A stretch of DNA of 64,000 nt. Origin: Streptomyces sp. JH34. Its GTDB lineage: Bacteria > Actinomycetota > Actinomycetes > Streptomycetales > Streptomycetaceae. This document shows, piece after piece, positions 54,741 through 63,358 of this stretch. Where the stretch lies: the NCBI RefSeq assembly GCF_029428875.1, contig NZ_JAJSOO010000001.1, positions 496,001 to 560,000 on the forward strand, in the 5' to 3' direction. A program made the position numbers and the translations under genes. The notes below the pieces were generated by a model. It searched no databases. It was given only the letters and a program-made list of their open reading frames with translations, and was not told the origin of the DNA. Position 1 is the first letter of the stretch. Every line of letters starts with the position of its first letter.

Positions 54741-56003
54741 CTACGGCCGGCCGGACGGACCGGGGACGAACAGGTCGGAGCGCACCCGCGCGGCCGGATT
54801 GCCCAGCGCGATGTGCCGGGTGATCTTCGGGCCGATGGGCGTGCGCTGGACGAGGCCGGCCAGCCGGGGACGCACCACCCGGGCCACCCGGCCCTGCGAG
54901 AGCATCGCCTTGGCCTGCATCGTCTGTGTCTTCATCACCTGGTCGATGTCACAGGAGCGCGGCAGCACGTAGGCGTCCAGCCGTCCGGCCGAGAAGTCGC
55001 CGTCGCGCAGCGCCTCGACGAGGACGGGGTGCAGCAGGGCAGCGTCCTGGAGTGCGAGGTTGATGCCCTGGGCGCCGAGCGGGCTGTGGGTGTGCGCGCT
55101 GTCCCCGATCAGGACAAGGCCGTCGCGCGCCCACTCCCGCGCGCGTCCGGCGAAGACGTCCAGCAGGGTGAAGTCGGTGAGAGCGTTGAGGTGCCGCGCG
55201 AGCCGGTCGGCGTACGCGGGGACCGCGCGGGCGATCTCGGACCTGATGGTGTCGACGCCGAGCGCCGCCATTTCCGCGTACCCCTTGTGCGGCAGGGTCC
55301 AGCCGAGCTGCACGGTGCCGGGGTACGACGGGTAGACGAGCACCGGCCGGCCCGCCGCCCGGAAGACGCGCACCTCTCGGCCGGGCGGCCCCTCCTGCGG
55401 CAGTTTGAACCACAGCACGTCGAAGGCGAACACGTCCTGCCGCTCGGCGCCGATCCCGGCGAGCCGCCGCGTCTTGGAGAACCGTCCGTCGGCACCGACG
55501 ACCCATCCGGCACGCACGGTGTGGGTACCGGCCCGGCCCTCGGCGACAGCACCCCGGACGGCTCCGTGCTCCTCGACGAGCGCGCTCAGCCGGTGTCCGT
55601 CGAGATAGCGGAAGCCGTCGAAGCCCTGGCAGCGGGCGAGCAGTTCCGCCAGTACGTGCCGCTGCGGAACACTGAGCAGGCGGTTGTACGGCGCGGGCAG
55701 CCGGTCGTAGGCGATGTCGAGGAGCACCCGCTCGCGTTCCACCAGCTGGAATCTGTCCAGCCAGTACCCGCCGCGCGCGGCGGCGGGTTCCAGCACGCCG
55801 AGCTGGTCGAGCAGGGCCAGCCCGCCGGGCTGGAGTATCTCGCCCCGGTACTCACGCGACATGGAGGTGGCGCGTTCGACGAGGGTGACCCGTACTCCGG
55901 AGCGGAGCAGGAGCAGCGCGAGGGTCAGCCCGGCGGGACCTCCGCCGACGACACAGACGTCCGTCGCGGAGCTGGTGGCGCGGGGGCCCTGGTCGGCGGT
56001 CAT
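54741..56003 (-). CDS. FAD-dependent oxygenase/hydroxylase
   Basis: 420 residues from ATG 56003, which overlaps the accC stop (ATGA). FAD motifs: DVCVVGGGPAGLTLALLLL, WVVGADGRFSKTRRLAGI, and LVLIGDSAHTHSPLGAQGIN. The C-terminal thioredoxin-like domain of the other two oxygenases is absent, giving a shorter protein of the UbiH/geranylgeranyl-reductase-like plan. It probably hydroxylates the anthracenone core at an early stage. It sits between carboxylase and SnoaL-like genes. Confidence 0.86.
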   Translation of the reverse strand: MTADQGPRATSSATDVCVVGGGPAGLTLALLLLRSGVRVTLVERATSMSREYRGEILQPGGLALLDQLGVLEPAAARGGYWLDRFQLVERERVLLDIAYDRLPAPYNRLLSVPQRHVLAELLARCQGFDGFRYLDGHRLSALVEEHGAVRGAVAEGRAGTHTVRAGWVVGADGRFSKTRRLAGIGAERQDVFAFDVLWFKLPQEGPPGREVRVFRAAGRPVLVYPSYPGTVQLGWTLPHKGYAEMAALGVDTIRSEIARAVPAYADRLARHLNALTDFTLLDVFAGRAREWARDGLVLIGDSAHTHSPLGAQGINLALQDAALLHPVLVEALRDGDFSAGRLDAYVLPRSCDIDQVMKTQTMQAKAMLSQGRVARVVRPRLAGLVQRTPIGPKITRHIALGNPAARVRSDLFVPGPSGRP

Positions 56004-57412
56004 CCGAGGGTCTCCTGTGAGGTGAGGTCCGCGACGAGCGACGTGGTGTGGGTGCCGTCGGCGAAACGCGGGTCGTCCAGTACGCGGCGCAGGAACGGGA
56101 TGTTCGTACGCACTCCGGGACCGCTCACGTGGAATTCGTCCAGCGCCCGGCGCATCCTCTCCCGTGCCTGCGCGCGGTCGGGGGCCCAGGTGATCACCTT
56201 GGCCAGCAACGGGTCGTAGGCCGCCGATATGCGGTGCCCGGGGAAACAGTCCGTGTCCACCCGTACGAACGGTCCCGCCGGAGCGGTGAACTCCTCGATC
56301 GGACCGGGCGCCGGCAGGAAGTCGCGCGCGGGGTCCTCGGCGTTGACCCGGCACTCGATCGCGGCACCGCGCGGGGCGACGCCGGACTGGGAGAGTTCCA
56401 GCGGCAGTCCGGCCGCGACCCGGAACTGCTCGCGCACCAGGTCCACCCCGGTGACCATCTCGGTCACGGGATGTTCCACCTGGATACGGCAGTTGACCTC
56501 CATGAAGTAGAAGTCTCCGGTGTCGTCCACCAGGAACTCGAAGGTGCCCGCCCCCGTGTACTCGGCGGCCTTGGCCCCGAGCAGCGCCGCCTCCCCCATG
56601 CGCCGTACGACGTCCGCCGGCAACCCGTGCGCCGGGGACTCCTCGATGATCTTCTGGTTCCGGCGCTGCACGGAGCAGTCCCGCTCCCCCAGGTGGACGA
56701 CATTGCCCAGCCGGTCACCGAGCACCTGGATCTCGACGTGCCGGGCGGAGGCGAGGTAGCGCTCCAGATAGACCCGGTTGTCCCCGAACAGGGCCTGCGC
56801 CTTGCCGCGTGCCTGCCGGTACTTCGCCGCCAGCTCGCCGGGGCCGCGCACCACCTGCATGCCCCGGCCGCCGCCACCGGCCACCGGTTTGATGATGAGC
56901 GGGTAGCCGGTCTCCGCGGCGAGGGCGCGGGCCTCCTCCAGGCCGGCCGCCGGTTCGACGCCGCCGGGGAGCAGGGGCAGCCCGGCCTCGGCCATCAGCG
57001 CGCGGGCGCTGACCTTGTCGCCCAGCCGGTCGATGACGGTCGCCGACGGGCCGACGAAGGTGATGCCGTGGTCCTCGCAGACCTCGGCGAGGTCGGGGTT
57101 CTCGGAGGCGAATCCGTAGCCGGGGTGCAGGGCCCGGGCCCCGGTGCGCAGGGCCGCCTCGATGAGGGCCGGGATGTTCAGATAGCTGTGCCGGGCGGGC
57201 GCCGGACCGATGTGCACGGTTTCGTCCGCCATGCGGACGAGCGCGGAGTCCCGGTCCTCGGTGGAGTAGACGGCGACCACCCGCATGCCCAGGTCCCGGC
57301 AGCAGCGGGCCACCCGGAGTCCGATCTCTCCCCGGTTGGCGATGAGCACCTTCTCGAACAGGGGCAGGCCGTCATCCGGCCGCCGGTGCGTGGACTTCTG
57401 GAGCATCTGCAT
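56000..57412 (-). CDS. accC: Acetyl-CoA carboxylase, biotin carboxylase subunit
   Basis: 470 residues from ATG 57412 (GGAGAGG upstream). It carboxylates the biotin of BCCP using ATP and bicarbonate. N-terminal FEKVLIANRGEIGLRVARCC, ATP-grasp glycine loop IIKPVAGGGGRGMQVV, GERDCSVQRRNQKIIEESPA and MEVNCRIQVEHPVTEM are all intact; the C-terminal domain is complete. It is a stand-alone subunit, not fused to BCCP as in most actinobacterial AccA/PccA proteins. Part of a pathway-specific malonyl-CoA supply set. Confidence 0.95.
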   Translation of the reverse strand: MQMLQKSTHRRPDDGLPLFEKVLIANRGEIGLRVARCCRDLGMRVVAVYSTEDRDSALVRMADETVHIGPAPARHSYLNIPALIEAALRTGARALHPGYGFASENPDLAEVCEDHGITFVGPSATVIDRLGDKVSARALMAEAGLPLLPGGVEPAAGLEEARALAAETGYPLIIKPVAGGGGRGMQVVRGPGELAAKYRQARGKAQALFGDNRVYLERYLASARHVEIQVLGDRLGNVVHLGERDCSVQRRNQKIIEESPAHGLPADVVRRMGEAALLGAKAAEYTGAGTFEFLVDDTGDFYFMEVNCRIQVEHPVTEMVTGVDLVREQFRVAAGLPLELSQSGVAPRGAAIECRVNAEDPARDFLPAPGPIEEFTAPAGPFVRVDTDCFPGHRISAAYDPLLAKVITWAPDRAQARERMRRALDEFHVSGPGVRTNIPFLRRVLDDPRFADGTHTTSLVADLTSQETLG

Positions 57413-57420
57413 GCCTCTCC

Positions 57421-57951
57421 TCAGGCCGCTTCCGGCGGCCGTACGGCGAAAAGCGGCTCGTCGTACTCGACCGGGGCCGCGTCCGCCTTGAGCACCTCCA
57501 CGATCCGGCCGTCGGTGACCGCCTCGACCGGTATGAGCAGCTTCATGGCCTCGACGATCCCCAGCTGCCGTCCCGGCGCGACCACGTCGCCCTCGTCGAC
57601 GAAGCTCTTCCCGCCGGGCTCGGGCGCGCGGTAGAACACCCCGACCGTCGGGGCGCGGATGTACTCCACCTCCTCCTCCGCCCCCGTGCCGTCCGGTGCG
57701 GCGTGCACCGGGCCGGGGGCCGGGCCCACGGCCGCGGAGGGATCGGTTCCCGGCGCGGTGGCCCGCTCCGGGTCGGGCCACGTCATCTCCACCGCCACCT
57801 CGCCGGCCCGGACCCTGAGCTCCGCGGGCGGTGTGCCCGCTTCGGCCAGCAGCCGGGCGGCGGTGCGGTGGACCACCGCGAGGAGGTCCGCGAGACACTC
57901 CTCGCGCTCGCCCGGGCCGTCCCCCGCATTCGTCTCGTCCCCTGTGCTCAT
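57421..57951 (-). CDS. accB: Acetyl-CoA carboxylase, biotin carboxyl carrier protein
   Basis: 176 residues. The biotin attachment site is Lys137 in [11 protein letters not shown], within a complete biotinyl domain ([20 protein letters not shown]). The N-terminal part is acidic and Pro/Ala-rich, the usual flexible linker. ATG overlaps the transferase stop (ATGA), and accC follows after 8 bp. It shuttles the carboxyl group between the biotin carboxylase and the transferase. Confidence 0.94.
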   Translation of the reverse strand: MSTGDETNAGDGPGEREECLADLLAVVHRTAARLLAEAGTPPAELRVRAGEVAVEMTWPDPERATAPGTDPSAAVGPAPGPVHAAPDGTGAEEEVEYIRAPTVGVFYRAPEPGGKSFVDEGDVVAPGRQLGIVEAMKLLIPVEAVTDGRIVEVLKADAAPVEYDEPLFAVRPPEAA

Positions 57952-59639
57952 GTCGTCCCCTCCGCTCGTGCGTCGTCCAGGCCGGCGCCGTAGTGCCGGA
58001 AACGCGCGTACCGGTGTTCGACCAGTTCGGCCGGGCCCAACCGCGTCAGTGCCGCGAGCCGGGCGACGACGGCCTCACGCAGCCGGGCCGCGGCACGTTC
58101 GGGTGCCTTCTGCGCGCCGCCCTCGGGTTCCGGCACCACGCCGTCGACGATCCCCAGCCGCAGCAGGTCGCGCGCGCCCATCCGCAACGCCTCGGCCGCC
58201 AGGGGCGCGGCGGTGGAGTCCTTCCAGAGGATGGCCGCACAGCCCTCCGGGCTGATCACCGAGTAGACCGCTCCCGAACACGCCAGGACGCTGTTGGCGA
58301 CGCCCAGCGCGAGCGCGCCGCCGCTGCCCCCCTCACCGGTCACGACGGCCACCACGGGGACCGGCAGCCGGGACATCAGCCGCAGGTTCTCGGCGATGGC
58401 CGCCGCCTGGCCGCCCTTCTCCGCCTCCAGCCCGGGGTGGGCGCCGGGGGTGTCGATGAGGGTGACCACGGGCAGGGCGAGCTTCGCCGCGAGCCGCATC
58501 AGCCGGGCCGCCTTCCGGTAGCCCGAGGGGGTCGGCATGCCGTAGTCGTGCGCGACGAGCTCGGTGGTGGTGTGCCCTTTCCGGTGGCCGATGACCACGA
58601 GCGGGGTGCCGTCGATGCGGCCGAGGCCGGCGACGATCGCGGGACTGTCCCCGGACAGCCGGTCGCCGTGCAGTTCCTCGAAGTCGTCGAGCATCTGGCC
58701 GAGGTAGTCCTGCGTGGTGGGACGGCCGAGGTCCCTGGCACCCCGGACCGCTGTCCACGCGTCCTCTTCGGGCAGCTGCCGGTAGTCCTCTATCAGCGCT
58801 CCGTCGCCGCCCGCCGGGCCCGGCCGCTCCCCCGACGCGAAGGACAGCAGCCGGGCCAGTTTCGTGCGCAGTCCGGACCGGGGGCAGACGAGGTCCATGA
58901 AGCCCCGGGACAGAAGGGATTCCGCGGACTGGAAACCGGGCGGCAGACTCTGCCGGATGGTCTGTTCGATCACCCGGGCACCGGCGAAGCCCATCCGGGC
59001 CCCCGGTTCGGCGATGATCACGTCGCTGAGTGAGGCGAAGGAGGCAGCCACCCCGCCGTAGGTGGGATCCGTGACGAGCGACATCGTCAGGATGCCCGCC
59101 TCGTCGAGCCGCGCCATCGCCTGACTGGTCGTGGCCATCTGCATCAGGGCGAGGGCCCCTTCCTGCATCCGCGCCCCGCCCGACGCGGTGACGAGCAGGA
59201 GCGGTGTCCGTTCCCGCAGCGCGGTGTCCGCCGCGTGGGCGATCAGTCCGCCGACGGCGCTGCCGAGACTGCCGCCCATGAAACGGAAGTCCATCACCGC
59301 CACGATCAGCGGCAGTCCCCGGACGGTGCCGCGGGCGCAGAGCACGGCCTCGTCCAGACCGGTGCGCTCGCGAGCCTCCCGCAGCCGCTCGGGATAGGCC
59401 CGCACGTCGACGAACCCCAGCGGGTCCCCGGTCCGTACCGGGTGCACGAGCGGTTCCACACCACCTGGGTCGAGGAGGCCGGCCAGCCGCTCCGGCGCGG
59501 TCAGGGGACCGTGCCGCCCGCAGTGGGGGCAGACCCGGTCGTTGCGGACGAACCGCTTGCCGTAGACGGGGGCCCGGCAGCCGGGGCAGAGGACCCAGTC
59601 CGGTACATGGGTGTCCGGGGGCGGAGCAGTCGTGGTCAT
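57948..59639 (-). CDS. Acetyl-CoA carboxylase carboxyltransferase, fused beta and alpha
   Basis: 563 residues: an AccD half with its zinc ribbon (Cys18, Cys21, Cys37, Cys40) and [27 protein letters not shown], followed by an AccA half with [35 protein letters not shown] and [16 protein letters not shown]. It transfers carboxyl from biotin to acetyl-CoA, yielding malonyl-CoA. ATG 59639 has no Shine-Dalgarno; TTG 59678, overlapping the upstream stop as TTGA, is an alternative coupled start. Such DA fusions are known from other aromatic polyketide clusters (jadomycin type). Confidence 0.93.
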   Translation of the reverse strand: MTTTAPPPDTHVPDWVLCPGCRAPVYGKRFVRNDRVCPHCGRHGPLTAPERLAGLLDPGGVEPLVHPVRTGDPLGFVDVRAYPERLREARERTGLDEAVLCARGTVRGLPLIVAVMDFRFMGGSLGSAVGGLIAHAADTALRERTPLLLVTASGGARMQEGALALMQMATTSQAMARLDEAGILTMSLVTDPTYGGVAASFASLSDVIIAEPGARMGFAGARVIEQTIRQSLPPGFQSAESLLSRGFMDLVCPRSGLRTKLARLLSFASGERPGPAGGDGALIEDYRQLPEEDAWTAVRGARDLGRPTTQDYLGQMLDDFEELHGDRLSGDSPAIVAGLGRIDGTPLVVIGHRKGHTTTELVAHDYGMPTPSGYRKAARLMRLAAKLALPVVTLIDTPGAHPGLEAEKGGQAAAIAENLRLMSRLPVPVVAVVTGEGGSGGALALGVANSVLACSGAVYSVISPEGCAAILWKDSTAAPLAAEALRMGARDLLRLGIVDGVVPEPEGGAQKAPERAAARLREAVVARLAALTRLGPAELVEHRYARFRHYGAGLDDARAEGTT

Positions 59640-59674
59640 GGCCGCCAGTGTGGCCACCGGCCTTCCAAGTCCGC

Positions 59675-60430
59675 TCAAGCCGGACTCGAAGGCGCGACGG
59701 CTGCCAGATAGGAGTCGATGACCTGCCGGTAGTAGCAGGGCCCGAAGCCCAGCTCCGCGGCCTTCGGGACGAGCCCGTGCATCCGCTCGGTGGACACGGG
59801 TCCCTCCGCGGGTACGTCGACGGTGTGGTGCTCGGCCACGACACCGGTGCGGTGTTCGAGGTGGCCGACGATGTCCTCCACGGCCGCCTCCCAGCCGGAG
59901 GCGATGTTGACCACCTGCCGCGAGACGTCCTCGTGGAGGAGGCTCTCGAGCAGGGACACGGCGTGGCGGACGTCGATCAGGTCACGGCGCGCTCCCCGGT
60001 GGACGCGGACGCGGCCCCGCCGGACCTGTGCGACCAGCGAGGGCAGGAACTGGTGCGGGCGCTGTCCCGGGCCCACCGGGTAGGCGAGACGCAGGATCAG
60101 GTGGTCCGCGCCCGAGTTCCTGATGACCTCCTCCATGGCAAGTTTGTGTCTGCCGTACGGGGACGAGGGGCGTACGGGGCCGTCCTCCCGCCCGGCACCA
60201 TGCCGTAGCCCGTACATACCGGCGGACGAGGTCGAGAAGTACACGAGTCGCCGGCCGTTGCGCAGGCACCGGCCGAGAGTGTCGTACAACAGTGCGGCCT
60301 CGCGGGCGAACTGGTCCTCGGCGACGCCGTCGCCGCTGGACACGCCGGCCGCGAAGGCGACGACACGGGGGTGCGATCCGGCGAGCGGCCGGATGCTGCG
60401 CGCCAGGAAACCGTGGCCGATGATGCGCAT
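59675..60430 (-). CDS. Compact NDP-sugar reductase/epimerase, copy B
   Basis: 251-residue extended SDR, clear paralogue of 45332-46081: [51 protein letters not shown] and the C-terminal [15 protein letters not shown]. Both copies keep the Tyr-x3-Lys pair and the truncated nucleotide-binding start. They probably act on different 4-keto sugars. It follows the truncated Gfo/Idh gene after 9 bp and precedes the carboxylase genes. Confidence 0.8.
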   Translation of the reverse strand: MRIIGHGFLARSIRPLAGSHPRVVAFAAGVSSGDGVAEDQFAREAALLYDTLGRCLRNGRRLVYFSTSSAGMYGLRHGAGREDGPVRPSSPYGRHKLAMEEVIRNSGADHLILRLAYPVGPGQRPHQFLPSLVAQVRRGRVRVHRGARRDLIDVRHAVSLLESLLHEDVSRQVVNIASGWEAAVEDIVGHLEHRTGVVAEHHTVDVPAEGPVSTERMHGLVPKAAELGFGPCYYRQVIDSYLAAVAPSSPA

Positions 60431-60439
60431 GTGTGGCTC

Positions 60440-61290
60440 CTATGCGGCGCGGGGGGCGGGAGCATCCGCCCGTCGGATGCGCTCCACCAGGTCGGCTTGG
60501 CGAAGGATCTGCTCTCCGTACCCGGTGAGGTCACCACCGCCCAGGGCGGTGCCGGCGAAGGCGGTGACGATGTTGGCGAAGTGGTCGTCGGCCTCGAGTG
60601 TCAGTTCCTCGGTGCCGTCCTTGTCCTCGATGCGCACCACGGGCCGCAGGTCGGGCGGCGGGGTGAACGCCCGGTCCAGTGAGAGGAGGCCCTCGCTGCC
60701 GCAGATGCGGTAACGGCACTGGTAGGCGTGGGCCATGCCGAAGGTCAGCTGGGCGGTGGTCCGGTCCGAGGACAGCAGCGCCGCCCCCGCCAGGTCGACC
60801 CCGCCGGCCGGACCGGTGGCCAAGGGGGTACCGGTTGCGGGCGCGTCGCTCATGAGCACGGCGCCCACCACGGACAGGCCCGGGCCGCAGAAGTACTGCG
60901 CCGCCCGGACGGTGTAGACGCCCAGGTCGAGCAGTGCACCGCCGCCGAGGCCGGGACGGTTGCGGATGTCGTCCGCGGGAAGCGGCGGGATGGTGAACTC
61001 GGCTGCGAAGGAACGCGGTTCGCCGATGCGTCCGGCGGCGACGAGCTCGGTGACGCTCCGGTGGACGGAGTGGTGGAGGAACATGAAGCTCTCCATCAGC
61101 AGCAGTCCCCGTCGTCCGCCGAGGGCGACGAGGTCCCGGGCGTCGGCGGCGGTCGTGGTGAGCGGCTTCTCCCCGAGGACATGTTTTCCGGCTTCCAGAG
61201 CGCGCGCGATCCATGGGGCCCGCAGCGCGGCGGGCAGCGGGATGTACACGGCGTCCACATCGGTGCGCCGCAGCAGTTCCTCGTATCCCG
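60440..61290 (-). pseudogene. NDP-hexose 3-ketoreductase (Gfo/Idh/MocA), 5' end lost
   Basis: The frame reads from about VTGYEELLRRTDVDAVYIPL through EAGKHVLGEKPLTT (catalytic Glu-Lys-Pro) to the C-terminal domain, matching the C-terminal ~280 of ~330 residues of deoxysugar 3-ketoreductases. The first ~50-60 residues with the NADP-binding GxGxxG are missing: at about 61,290 the sequence switches to an unrelated gene. An internal ATG at 61258 could give a protein without a nucleotide site, so it should be inactive. The operon it once headed has lost its own promoter. Confidence 0.82.
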
Positions 61291-62384
61291 TGACCGTCCT
61301 CCACCGCTACGGCGTACCCGGCAACGAGCGCCTCGTCGTCCTGGTCAGCGACGGCGCGCACTACGCGCCGATCCCCGACGACCGCAGCGGCGAAACCGTC
61401 TCCGGCACCCAGGACCCGGTGTCGCTCATGGAGGACCTGCACGCGGGCCTCGGCATTCGTCTGCACGCGGTCGGGATCAGCGACGAGGCCCTGTTCGACC
61501 GTTGGTGGCAGGCACAGCGGCACCGTCCCGACTGGACTCCGCAGGCCCACGAGAGCATGGTGCCCAACCACCGGATGCTGGTCGACCTGGTGACCGTCGC
61601 CGGCGGCGACCGGCAGCGCATCGGCGGCCTGGACGTCCTGGAGAAGTACTTCGCCGAGCTGGGGAGCGGAGTCGTACGGGCCGTGGGGCGCCCGGCCCGT
61701 CCGCGCCTGCCCGCCTTTCAGCTGACGCCCGAGCGGCTGGCCGCGGAACCCCAGCCCCGAGTCGCGACCGATCCCCGGCAACGCCGCACCTGGGAAGCGG
61801 CTGCCGAGGACACCCTGGTCGCCTACAGCAGGGTCTGCGAGGCGTCACGGGCCCGCCTCGGCTACCAGCTGCTCCGCTCCTCACCGCCCGACGACTTCGC
61901 CCGCCTGCGCCGACAGTGCGTCGACCGCGCGGACTTCACGGCCTGGCTGTCCGTGGCCTACCAGGTCTTCAACGAGCGCCTGCACGCCCCCCTGCGCATT
62001 CCGAGGAAGGATCCGGCGAAGGTACTGGATCTCCCTCAGCTCGCGGCGGCCTTCTGGGACGGCCGCATGTCCCAACTGCACGAACTGCGCAACTTCTACC
62101 ATCACGACCGTGACATGGAGGAGCGGGCGGAGCGGAACCGTGTCGCGGGAGGCATCATCCACAAGCACACGGGCAGCTTCGCCCCGCTGGAGAGCGACGC
62201 CGACGCCTGGCGCGCACTGCAACTGGGGCTGGTGCGTGACCTGGCGGCCCTCCTCAACGAGGCCCACGCGATTCTCGACGCGGCACCGGAACCCGAGGCG
62301 GCGGCGGAGGAGCCCGCACACGCCCCGCAGGCCGGTCAGGCCCAGGCGGGCGGCATCCGCGTCAAGTCGCAGGGCTACGACTGA
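61290..62384 (+). pseudogene. 5'-truncated vWA-domain protein with HEPN-like tail
   Basis: From about 61,290 the plus strand reads TVLHRYGVPGNERLVVLVSD, the last half of a von Willebrand A-type domain (the MIDAS-bearing N-terminal part is missing), with VSLMEDLHAGLGIRLHAVGI. A helical C-terminal region contains LHELRNFYHHDRDM, an R-x4-H pattern like HEPN RNases. Ends KSQGYD. Such combinations occur in conflict and signalling proteins; function not assignable. Sequence upstream in the same frame belongs to the antisense of the sugar reductase. Confidence 0.65.
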
Positions 62385-62497
62385 GCCCGCACCGCCCGGC
62401 TTCGTCCGACGGCAGCTCCCTCGGGGCCGCCGGGGCGGGTGTGGAGCGCGTAGGTGGCAAAGGCGTGCCGGACGGTGCGGCAGAGCTGTTCGCTCCG

Positions 62498-62812
62498 TTA
62501 CTCCGACCGCTCCGACCGCTCCGACCGCTCCGGCCAGCGCCTACCCCACTCCTTGACCACCCGGTCGCCGACGGCGAGCGACCGGTACGTCCGGCCGTTC
62601 ACCTCGATGCTGAGCTCCCGCCCCTCGTCGGTGCGGATGTGCATCATGTAGCGGCCCGTCGGGCCGTAGGTACCGGTCGAACTGCTCACCCCCCGGCCGG
62701 TGACCTCCCCGGAGTAGGCGTCCTTGCTCTCGCGCGACCCGTGCGCGGCGATCATCGCCAGGACCAGGGCGAGCGGGCCGAAGGAGAGGAGCAGGACAAC
62801 GGTGTTCGACAT
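62498..62812 (-). CDS. Small single-pass membrane protein
   Basis: 104 residues: one N-terminal transmembrane helix (VVLLLSFGPLALVLAMIAA), then a beta-rich domain (GRYMMHIRTDEGRELSIEVN, YRSLAVGDRVVKEWG). Start ATG 62812 has a G-rich stretch upstream; an earlier in-frame start is less likely. The last codons are a 9-bp tandem repeat giving RSERSERSE. Function unknown. Confidence 0.65.
   Translation of the reverse strand: MSNTVVLLLSFGPLALVLAMIAAHGSRESKDAYSGEVTGRGVSSSTGTYGPTGRYMMHIRTDEGRELSIEVNGRTYRSLAVGDRVVKEWGRRWPERSERSERSE
62502..62528. repeat. 9-bp tandem repeat, three copies
   Basis: TCCGACCGC is repeated three times without change (62502-62528), followed by a partial copy. On the minus strand it encodes Arg-Ser-Glu units at the very end of the small membrane protein. 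Confidence 0.85.
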
Positions 62813-62936
62813 GTGCGACCCCCCGCATCGACGACGGCACAGGCCATCCACGGCAGCGTACCGGTCTTGTGGGCACCCGCCCAGAAGGCATATCGGAAAG
62901 GGCTGTTCGGCCCCGGTCCGGCGTCAGGGCTGACTC

Positions 62937-63206
62937 ATAACCGGCCTGGTCGCGGTGACAGCACTCGCGGGCTGTGCCGGCGTCGAGTACCGGGAGGACA
63001 TGTGCAGCGACGGTGAATACCCCGTCCTGTCCGTGGGCGGAACCGGCTCCGCCTGTGTCCCGGACGCGGAGGAGCCGTCCTCGGGATTCGCGCGGTATCC
63101 GGAGGGCAAGGTGCCGCAGCAGGTCGACGACAAGTGGGACGTGTACTGGGACACCCACACGCTCGACGAGGACGGGACCGTCGTCGACGCTCCGGAACCG
63201 GGCTGA
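62937..63206 (+). CDS. Lipoprotein (SCO0607-like), start codon unclear
   Basis: The frame encodes ITGLVAVTALAGCAGVEY, the end of a lipoprotein signal with lipobox LAGC, then a small secreted domain (REDMCSDGEYPVLSVGGTGS, VPQQVDDKWDVYWD). It resembles short Streptomyces lipoproteins of the SCO0607 type. The only normal start, GTG 62955, leaves too short a signal; a TGA lies at 62931 and the codon at 62937 is ATA. Either an unusual start is used or the gene has lost its first codons. Confidence 0.55.
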   Translation: MTGLVAVTALAGCAGVEYREDMCSDGEYPVLSVGGTGSACVPDAEEPSSGFARYPEGKVPQQVDDKWDVYWDTHTLDEDGTVVDAPEPG

Positions 63207-63358
63207 CCCGGGAAAGCCTGCCCCCCGGAAGCCAGGAGGCCGCTCCGCCGCCTCCGTCCCCGCGAAAACGCCCTGGTGGCCCGTGCGTGCGCTGGCCGCA
63301 CACCGTACCGCGGTGACAGCATGGAAGAGGCGGACAAGGAACAGCGTCAGGAGCAGCC

